DNA of 64,000 bases from Bryoerythrophyllum caledonicum. Lineage: Eukaryota; Streptophyta; Bryopsida; Pottiales; Pottiaceae. Both the position numbers and the translations under genes were made by a program. The notes beneath the pieces are model-generated. The model worked only from the letters and a program-made list of their open reading frames with translations, was not told the origin of the DNA and made no database searches. Positions within the stretch are counted from its first letter, which is position 1. Every line of letters begins with the position of its first letter. Below are positions 22,984-31,591 of the stretch, piece after piece. The stretch covers positions 33,220,199-33,284,198 of the forward strand of contig OZ020516.1 of assembly GCA_963971425.1 (NCBI GenBank), read 5' to 3'.

Positions 22984-23023
22984 TTTGCGAAGTCTGTCAA
23001 TGTGGACAGCGACTTCGCGGATT
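22984..23023. repeat. Second hairpin related to the one at 22860-22890
   Basis: GCGAAGTCTGTC AATGTGGACA GCGACTTCGC forms a stem-loop. Its loop TGTCAATGTGGA matches the complement of the loop in the 22860-22890 hairpin, so the two are related hairpins in intron 1. Confidence 0.75.
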
Positions 23024-24771
23024 TAGTGCCAACGAACCTAAACCTTCGGAAACATTCTCGAATTCAGGATTTTGATATCCGATCAAACAGACAGTCTGGC
23101 GTTTAAAATAAGTCACCAATTCTTTGCTATTCTTAGTCTCTTTAGTCTCGCAGTAGTTGTTGAAGTTGCATTTGATGTGTCTATTTTTTGGGGCTGTGTC
23201 TTGGTTTACGTACATTCAAGTTCTTGCCTCGGATAGATGCTCCATTTGTTGTAGTTAGAGTCCGTGAATCTGTTCTCTCTGCCCTCGACTTAAATCCTAA
23301 AAGATGACATCCTCTTTGAATTTCTGAATTTAAAATCGTCTTGAATTGCCGTATAGCATGTAGATTTCAATACTGATTGCTAGGATATTATAGCACAATG
23401 TCCTTCATTTGAATTCTCCTTTCTTCTTTCTGTCACTCCCCACCATGTCATCAAATGTTTTGTTTCATTGCATTGCAGAGATGCAAAGCCAGTCTCATAT
23501 TTCGGTTTGAGGAGTCAAACCAGATACCGAAATAGAGACTCACAATTCATTGAACTCAGCTATGCACCTATCAAGTAATCTGCTAAAAATTTTTATTGAC
23601 CTGTGATTTTACCACTATCAACTTTGTTTGGGCAGGGAGTTCTCCCGCAAAGGAACTCAATGATGATGGGGCAGAAAGTGAGGATGTTGAAGTTTCAAGA
23701 TCGGAACGGAAATCATCAGAACCACTCTCGGCTGCGAATTTGGAGAAGCACATGGATGATCTCGTTTTAAAAGAAACAGTGAACACATCAGCGCTGCTTG
23801 ATGGACTCCAATTTCAGCCGAAGGAGAAATCAAAGCTTGACATCCCTCTATGCCGGATGATTGGGCTGCCAATCGTTCGACCTCACTTGAAGAACAATGT
23901 CATGGGGCTTGGTTCCCACTTTCTGAAGAACGGATACACGGAAGGCTCAGGTGTTTTCTATGTTGCAACTGAGAACCACAAGGGGAAGACTGTAGACGTC
24001 TCAGAAGAAATCTTAAAGAGTTGGAGTCCAACCTGGATTGCTGCAAACGAGGCATTCGAACAGAGGTTGAATTCGAATCCAGACCTGCGAGTGTTTTCAA
24101 GAAAGATGTTTCATGTTTGGGATGGCAACCATCGGCTCCAGGCATGGTTGCCGATAATAAACCGAGATCATGGTGATGATCCCAGTTGGCATTTTGCGGT
24201 CGAGTCAATTCTGCTGAATGTGAATGGCTATGTTGCAGTACTTCTTTCCGCGCTGCATCAAGTAAACTGGTAAGAATTTTTGGTGTTAAAACAACATTAT
24301 CTTCTGCATCTATTTTACAATGAGTCTTAATGGCCTATTTATCTTCATATGTAGGCTAAACCAGAAGTTCTTTGTTACAACGAATCTTGTCCACAAGCTT
24401 TACCGCATTCAAGGTATGGCAAGGCAGCCTCTGAATTACTTTGAAAAACTTGTATCAAAAGCCAAAATCAATGCCACTGAAGCGAAGCAAAACTCTGTGA
24501 AGCGGATGTGGTACACGCTCACATTGAAATTCTTAAACAGTGTCCTCTATCAAGTTAGTCTTTGAATTCATTTGCTCAATCCTAAATTCCTTGTATCACA
24601 TCAGAAAGAGTTAGGTGAGTTATTGTGGACCGAGTTGTTGTTTCGATCTTGGCAGAACTCCATTTTCATGCGGATTAGCTTGAATGAGATTGTTGTTTTA
24701 AACAAATTTAAGTCTGCCATTGTTGACAAGTGATGCCAAGCTCGTTGCGCTGGGAAGCTTGTTGCGCTGGG

Positions 24772-24932
24772 GGTGTGCCGCCAGCGGCACACCTCTCAGC
24801 GCGCTCACTTCGGTTTTAAAATGAGACGTGGTGATCGCGCTGAGAAGTGTGCCGCTGGCGGCACACGCCCAGCGCAACGTGCTTCTTTGTGAAAGCTCGT
24901 TTGTACTGGAGGTGTGCCGCCAGCGGCACACC
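24772..24932. repeat. Cluster of three palindromes in methyltransferase intron 3
   Basis: 24772-24793 (spacer CCAG), 24847-24866 (arms GTGTGCCG/CGGCACAC, spacer CTGG) and 24911-24932 (spacer CCAG). The first two lie in larger mirrored units (TTGCGCTGG...CTCAGCGCG and its inverse), so they are inverted copies of one ~44-bp unit; the third shares the CTCAGCGCGC tail. A decayed half-site (GTGTGCCGGCAA) follows at 25044. Confidence 0.95.
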
Positions 24933-26601
24933 TCTCAGCGCGCTTACCGCGGTCACAACCAGTTTTACAGGCCATTTGGACATCAATTATTTAAGTAGTT
25001 AATCCCTGATTCCCTGGATTTGGATACTTTAGAAACTTAAGGAGTGTGCCGGCAACAGCAGAGACGCTAATCAGAATCGTGTTTGTTCAATTACGATGCA
25101 GCTATCTCGCCAGTATTCCGTGATCAGTCTTTTAAAATTTTGCTTCAAATGTTTGTCAAATTTGTCACAGCAAGAGATCGGTGAAGCAGCTGTGGTGGCG
25201 GGGCGGAAGTTTGCTGAGAAATTTCCCAATCCTAAGGAGTGGACCTCAACTAATGCGCACGATTTCGTCAGAAAAGCTGTGGAGAAGATGAAGTTATCCA
25301 CACTTTTGGAGCTTCGGAAGCAACTTCCGATTGGTGATCCCAAGCACACTCCAGCATTCCTTAGTCAAGTGAAGCTTCATTACAAAGCTCATGATGACGA
25401 CGCAGAGATGACCCAAGAGAAACTCAGCATGCTTGTGACGTCTGCCATGGATCCTGTGATGAAAGTAAAATGGCTACAACGTTGGAATAGAGATGGAAAT
25501 CTTAGAGAATCTCTTAGGTTTCCGAAGTCAAAGTTTTCCGATAGTGATTTTCCTGATTGGCTTCACCGCGCTACTTGGTAAGCTGAGGTATACACTGTTC
25601 ATTTATTGAGACTTCTCTATTTAATGTTCAAAGTGTCATTCTAAAACGTTTCATTCTTTTGGTATCTTTTGCGAAGCAGAGAAGCTTTTGGAGGACTCTC
25701 TCTTAGATATTGGCGTTGAAGTGAATTACAACCCTGATATTGGCGACCCAATCACCATAATTTTGGACTATATTGAGGAGCTGCGGATTCAACTGTGGAA
25801 GACGGCATTTTTTCGAGAGTTCAACGTGGACAAGGGAGTTCACAAGAACTATGAACCAGCGGATCAGTGCGGGTTCCCATCTGCTCGCGACGTACCTTAT
25901 ACAGGTACTTCAAGTTTATTCTGATGTTGGCGAGGGTTGTGACCCGCAACCCTCCATTCTTTGCATCGTACCTTGATTCCAAGAGCCCATCCACCATGTT
26001 ATCTGAGGGAATCCAGGCTGATTGGGGACCTCAGCACTGGGAGCGCTGCAGATGGTATCTGGACTGCCCCGTACAGAAACCGCCTCATTTCGACATCTCT
26101 CTGCGAGATGGCATTCAGCCTGAGCTGATTGGGGTGGAGTCCAATGTCGAAGCGGCTGCTGAGGCTACTAAAGCTAAGGGTAAGGGCAAAGCTGCCACAA
26201 AGAAGGCGCGAGGATCTTCATTTCGCAACCCTGAGGTTGAGGTTGTTATTCCATCATCAGTCGCCACACCCGACTCTTTTCCTGCTACTGCTGAGAGCTT
26301 TCCACATGTACAACCGTCTTCGGAGGTTCCGGACTCCCCTCGGCATCAGCCGTCAAAGAAGGTGAAACAGAAGGCATTTCATGACGCCTTCTCTCCTCCG
26401 AGCGCGTCTGCTCCAAAGATGGGTATCAGTATTGAACTCTCATCTGTCCAGGATATGATGAATGGTGGGAAAGACCATCCGTGCATGATTCGACTTAACG
26501 AGTTCATGCTGAAGGTAAATCCGCTCCATGTTAACTTCTACCCTCTTATATGCTTCCCATCAAGTAGTTCCTTCTTTCGAATTAATTTATGATCTTGGTG
26601 G

Positions 26602-26619
26602 AGTGCCGTTGGCGGCACT
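26602..26619. repeat. 18-bp palindrome, spacer TTGG
   Basis: Arms AGTGCCG and CGGCACT around TTGG; a shortened member of the same family, in the intron between 26514 and 26776. Confidence 0.9.
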
Positions 26620-28097
26620 TTAATTCTGTACTTTTGAGTTTTCAAACACGATTGAGTTTTGTTTTAGTCCCCAACATCTCTTGGGGAATTCGGTAAGCTT
26701 CACCCATTGAATGAATTCATTTGTATTCTCTCCCTCATTACTCATTCTAATATTCATCAATTCTTGTTCGTGCAGGTGTGTCTTCCCACTTCAAACCCGG
26801 CCCGCAGCGCAACATGTCCCCACCGAGGTTTTGATCTCATTCTCGGAGACATCCCGAAGGGCCTGTGGGTACCATGGATTTCATGAGATGCAAAGGACAT
26901 CCCACCATGGAGTGTTTATTCTGAGCCGATAGTTGAGGCCCTCTTTAAGTTTGTTGATTTGTTCCTTCAAGAACATGGATGCATTATGGTTATTATTCCT
27001 GAGTCTGTGCAGATCCGCACCGACGTGAGGTCATACGCTGCTGCATACAATTTCAAGTTACTTCGCGAGTGGTAGGGTGTAAACGGATTACCATTGGCGT
27101 TGCCCACTGATCCATCAAAGAAGGTTAGTGAGTATTTATCAATGACAGTGCTAGGTTTTTTTATTACCGTCCACCTAATTACGATATTCTTCATTGTCTT
27201 TTCTTATTCAGACCCACCATTTTCGGATCCTCCTCGATGTGAGGAACGCGTTACCATTGGAGTCCTTCACGTACATTGTGAATGCGTAGCTGTCAAAGAC
27301 TGGTTGGGGAGTAGAAGAGACCAACGTCCTTCTCAATCACAACGGCTTCACTACCCAGTCTATGGGAGGTAATGTTCCATGGAGGGCTGGACGGGAGAAG
27401 GGCATCATTTTTTACCACATGCTATTCGAGGCCCTCACGAAGCTGGGAGCTATGATTTTTGATGCATTTGCTTCTACAGGTATCGCTTCCTCATCTATTA
27501 TCCTGTCATTTTCATATTTATTCTATCATTTCATTTTATTTCCTCTCATTTCATTTTGATGTTCTTCCTATCAACAATTCTAATCATTTCTGGTATTCTA
27601 GGAAACTCCCTTCGCACGTGTCACGCTGCTGCTCGGCATTTCATGGGCTTCGAATCTGATAAGGTTGTTTTTGAGGCGGTGTTGAAGCCACTTTTCATGC
27701 CCAAGCCTCCGCGATTCACTCTTGTTCTGCCCGCCACCGTGGATCTCACCATTGATGACGATCCCCCAATCCGGAAGATCACAAAGAAATCGATTGAGTA
27801 AGTAAGTCTTGTTTTTAATTTTACTTCTGTAGTTTCCTTATTCACTCATATTAATATGTGCTGTTGCTTTCTGTTTTCAATTTGATGGCGTTGGCTGCTT
27901 CACCGGATCGGGATTTCTTGCTCCCTTCGTATGCCGGCCAAGCTGCAAACGAGATGGCAAATGTGCTCTGCCCTTCGTCTACTTCCACTTCCTCTAGTTC
28001 TGGTTTTACATTCAACGACTTCCTTGATCTGGAGGCTTTAGAAGAGTCCGACATTTTTCTTTCATCGTCGGATAGTTATTGTAACTCTTCTTCCTAG

Positions 28098-28798
28098 ATA
28101 CTTTTCGTGGGTAGCCTATTTCTTTGCAACAATTTTCTTGGTGACACAGCATCTCAAAGCATTTTCCCTCAACTAATATCATTGTTCCATGTATTCTGAG
28201 TTTTCCTTCCTTTGTTGCGGATATGGCCCATTCTACTACAATATTCTCCCCATGACCACTCTTTCTTCTATCTCGTGAAGGTTCGTATTACGCTTGTATT
28301 CTCATATCTTTAACTTTCTACTTCACTCTAAATCCACGCCAAATCCACTGCCAGTGCTTCAACACCCTTAGCCATTATTCTTTCACTTCCTCACATCACA
28401 ACAATTTTCAATAATGTTTGTTATACTTACTGCTCTTCATTGAACCCCCAAAATCATTTCAGTTCATTATTCGAACGAAGTATTAGTAATTTCCCTTCTC
28501 AGTTCTGACACTCTACCCTCTAGGGACCTTTGCTAACACTCCGATATCCACTTCTTTTAACGGATATCGTAGGAGTTTTGTTGGATGTCACCTTATACTC
28601 TAATTCTAAGGCCAGTTTTTGGGCTTTCCACAACGGACAACGTCTGCAGATACAGGGTTCCCTCTAATCTCTTCTTCTTGAGTCAGATCTAAAAATTTAT
28701 TATATTTCTCTTCACGATAACAGACTCATTCCTATATTATAGAATTTGAGGTCCCCTTCAATTTACTATCAGTAACATTTTAGAAGTAAATGCACTTC
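28098..28798. other. 3' flank of the methyltransferase gene, nothing recognised
   Basis: Mixed AT-rich sequence between the last exon and the right TIR. It presumably holds the transcript end. No repeat or gene is supported. Confidence 0.4.
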
Positions 28799-28859
28799 AA
28801 AGTTTTTACCCCTTACCGCTCACCGCTCACCGCTCACTGCTCGCAAGATAGCATTCCCC
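28799..28859. repeat. Right terminal inverted repeat of the large MULE
   Basis: AAGTTTTTACCCCTTACCGC, then about four GCTCACC-type heptamers, then GCTCGCAAGATAGCATTCCCC, the inverse of the left terminus, ending directly at the target duplication 28860-28869. Confidence 0.85.
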
Positions 28860-28869
28860 ATATAAACAT
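28860..28869. repeat. 10-bp target-site duplication, right copy (ATATAAACAT)
   Basis: Identical to 12682-12691; the next base resumes LINE 3' sequence. Confidence 0.9.
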
Positions 28870-29145
28870 CATTGTCATACAACATGCTATGTCCATCCTT
28901 CTATATAAACGTAAAATTGAAAACAACCAAGCCCTTCCTGATACACAAGACCCCCCATAAAATTACCCTTATACCTTATTTTAATCCCTCACACTCTCAT
29001 CCCCCCCACTCTCTCTCCCCTCCCCTCCTTCCTTGCTACTCTTTTGATTGGTTGGTTTGTGGTTCTTTGGCTACTTGCTACATAGTGTCTACCTTCAAGA
29101 GGGGGAAGTAGTTCCAGCTTATTAATTCCTTGTCCGGTGGAAGGG
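28870..29145 (+). mobile_element. LINE copy A, 3' untranslated end
   Basis: Matches 54713-54965: AACATGC.ATGTC.AT, ACGCAAGACCCCCC-like, CATAGTGTCTACC, GGGGGAAGTAGTTCCAG and CCTTGTCCGGTGG in the same order. Similarity stops after CCGGTGG, which I take as this copy's end or the point where the subfamilies differ. Confidence 0.8.
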
Positions 29146-30359
29146 AGAATGAAGACTGGGTGAGCTCCGTAATTTCTGGTGAGGGGAGGTCTGACCTAGT
29201 TTCGAACAACAAAGATTGTGGGCACCAAGAGGTGGCTGACCTTAGTGAGAGCTCACCACAAGGTTTTGAGTTTCAAAAAGGATAGTCTGGGAAGCAGATA
29301 GTGTTGGAAAAGAGCTCACATACTTGCAGATCGGGGGTTTTTTGAGTGAATGAGGCTTAGATCTATAGTGTGCGTTTACTGAGAAGCATGGGAGCAAGTG
29401 TTGGCACATAGATTGAGTTAACCTCTTACAAACAAGATCCACCCAGATCTTAGCGTTAGATACCAGATCTACAGATCTCCTTACTAGTCGTCGCACCCCC
29501 CCAAAACCCAGATATTCATCCTTATTATTGAAAGACAAGTCTTACAAGCAACAATCAACGCATCCACAACTTTGGCAAACAATCACACTAGCAACAGAAG
29601 GAAGCAACAACACTTCAGCACATTAGCAGCAGTAGGCAGCAACAACACATAGGCAGCAACAAAGTACACAACCCTGGAGAACGGCACAACAGCAGCAGCA
29701 AGCAACAAGTATCACCTACCGTAGTAAGTTTTTCAAACAATTGCTTTTAAGATCCTTGCATTAACACACTAGATCTATAGCCCACACACCTCCGATAAAG
29801 CACTCTTTGCAATACAAGTCTCTTAGTGATTTAACCTAATAAGTAGATTAGAACATTGACAGTGATAATACTAGACTATAACTACTAAGCTGACCTAATC
29901 CTAGATCACATAAACCCTTAGCACACACATAGAAAGTTACACATCTATAGTAGTGCACGGAAGCGCTGCACAAATTTCTCTGGAAAACTACAGGTATGCA
30001 GAAGGAAGACCAAGTACACAAGCCCACATTTCGGACCTGCACCTACACTTGAATTAAGTCCGAGAGAAGATCAGCGCCAACACTGTGAAGAACACATGCG
30101 CTGAAGAGCCCCCACAGAGACACTAGAAGTCAAGAAAACACTGCTGGACCAACTCACTCGGAGACACAGCAGCAGTCGACGTCAACAACAGGGAGAAGTA
30201 GACAGCAGGGAAGTGGACAAAAGGGAGCTGAGTAGGGCCGCCTCTTCACCTGCAATACAAGTTAACCTGACGTTAGATCCCAGAGCTCGTGATCCGGAGA
30301 ACTGAACTTGAAAGACCAGCGACTTTAACAAGGAAATTCTGACCCCGAGAAAAGCCTCC
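29146..30359. other. Unassigned stretch, possibly the start of the LINE 1 leader
   Basis: No gene recognised. It contains CAGCAGCA/AGCAACAA-rich runs (29580-29710). It lies between the tail of LINE copy A and the leader repeats of LINE 1, so it may be the beginning of the LINE 1 5' region; the boundary is unresolved. Confidence 0.35.
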
Positions 30360-30585
30360 AACCCTGACATCGACACAAGATTCCTCAGTCCCGCTCGGAA
30401 GGTGCATCGACTCAAGTGTACCGACCTCCAACTCGGACATCATAACAAGACTCCTCAGGCCAGTTCAGAAGATGCATTGACTCAGGTGTATCGTCCTCCA
30501 ACTCGGACATCAAAAACAAGACTCCTCAGATCCGAAAGGAAGGTGCATCGGCTCACGTGTACAGACTTTGGCCCGAAGCCTCATA
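30360..30585 (+). repeat. ~70-bp tandem leader repeat, three copies
   Basis: Each unit has ACAAGA(C/T)TCCTCAG, GAAG(G/A)TGCAT(C/T)G, CTCA.GTGTA and CCAACTCGGACAT in the same order. It lies about 1 kb upstream of ORF1, in what should be the LINE leader or promoter region. Confidence 0.8.
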
Positions 30586-31089
30586 TACCCTCGACTTGAC
30601 AAGAAGGTGCACAGACCAAGACGTAACAATTCAAGCACTAATCCAAGCACAAGGCACAAGATCATCAACAACACAAGAACAAGAAACCAACTCGAGGAAC
30701 AGGAGCCCGCACTCGAACTGTGACGACACAAGATCAGCAGAGAACTCAACAGCTATAACCCAATCAGGAGATCCAGACAAGCGCCGAAGGCATTCAACAA
30801 CCATCATCAACTCCAAAAGACGGTGGGAAGAAGAACAGTGCTCACTACAGATTAGGAAGAAGTACACAACACGCAGCACCAACTCAAGACCGTAGAAGAG
30901 CAAGACCAATATAGCAAAGAGAGGTCCTCGAAGAAGACTAGCACACAAGGAGAGAGAACCGGCAAGAGATTCCAGCCAGCCCAGCAACGCTACACGAACC
31001 CCTGCACGAGATTGAGAGTACTACATCGTGCCTGGAACATACCACGTCGTGCCAGGTTCGTTTGTGCCTGAGAATCGTGCTAGGCTCTC

Positions 31090-31475
31090 TCACCAGCGAC
31101 CTACTGCCAAGAGCCAACGAACCACTGTAGGGAGCCACGATCTACTACAGAAGAGCCAACGACTACTGCTAAAAAATTTTGCGACCTACTGCCGAGAGCC
31201 TGAGAACTATAGCAGCAAATAGTGACCTGCTGCCGGAGAACCAACAACCCACTGCGAGGAGCCAGCGACCACTGCGAGGAGCCATCGACCCACTGCGAGG
31301 AGCCAGCAACCCACTACAGGGAGTCAGCGACCCACTGCGAGGAGCCAACGACCCACTACGGGGAGTCAGCGACCCACTGCGGGGAGCCAGCGACCCACTA
31401 CGAGGAAACATCGACCCACTGTGAGGAGCCAGCGACCCACCGCTGCGATCTAGCGACCTACTGAGGAGAGCCAAA
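31090..31475 (+). repeat. 21-bp minisatellite just upstream of ORF1
   Basis: About fifteen units near GAGCCAGCGACCCACTGCGAG, most regular at 31240-31440. The AGCGACCC core also appears in the leader of the inverted LINE 2 (57500-57915, read on the - strand). Confidence 0.9.
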
Positions 31476-31591
31476 TCCTCCCATATAAGACTAAAGGTAA
31501 GCCCCCTCAAAAGGTACGTTGCTCACCTTCTTTCCTTTTTGTTAACAATTCTAAAAGCAAGATAAATAAGACAACAAGTAGTGATAATAAT

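Larger units (their letters stand above)
22691..28097 (+). pseudogene. ParB-like module fused to a beta-class DNA N4/N6-methyltransferase, lightly damaged
   Basis: Exons inferred from GT..AG and phase: 22691-22730, 23636-24269, 24355-24553, 25171-25577, about 25680 to 26514, 26776-27124, 27212-27479, 27602-27797 and a tail to 28097. Exon 2 holds VFSRKMFHVWDGNHRLQAWL, matching the ParB/sulfiredoxin-like nucleotide-binding motif. The middle is a helical domain (YIRCRWYLD-like), then a Lys/Ala-rich linker. The C-terminal half has methyltransferase order IV-X-I: FDLILGDIPKGLW (motif IV position), a strand GCIMVIIPE, PWRAGREKGIIFYHMLFEAL, and FDAFASTGNSLRTCHAAARHFMGFE (the SAM motif I, like DPFxGSG). 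The last exon is Ser/acidic-rich. Motif IV lacks the usual (D/N)PP(Y/W), and motif I has A for P, so catalysis is doubtful. Damage seen: frame loss near 25.6-25.9 kb and in-frame stops in the 26.8, 27.07 and 27.29 kb parts. It is divergent from the transposase within the same element. Confidence 0.75.
12692..28859. mobile_element. 16.2-kb MULE carrying a SWIM transposase and a ParB-like/DNA-methyltransferase gene
   Basis: The ends are set by three agreeing signs: the 10-bp direct duplication ATATAAACAT on both sides; inverted termini (GGACGAAGCTATCTTG on the left, GGGGAATGCTATCTTG read inward from the right) followed by TGAGCGG heptamers; and interruption of a LINE whose halves rejoin gaplessly. 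Inside, left to right: left TIR, a GC-rich block of nested repeat DNA (12.86-16.2 kb), an A-rich tract, the transposase gene (- strand), a divergent intergenic region, a duplicated first exon, the methyltransferase gene (+ strand), and the right TIR. A palindrome family is confined to its introns and gene flanks. Both genes have a few premature stops, so this copy is probably no longer autonomous. Confidence 0.88.
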
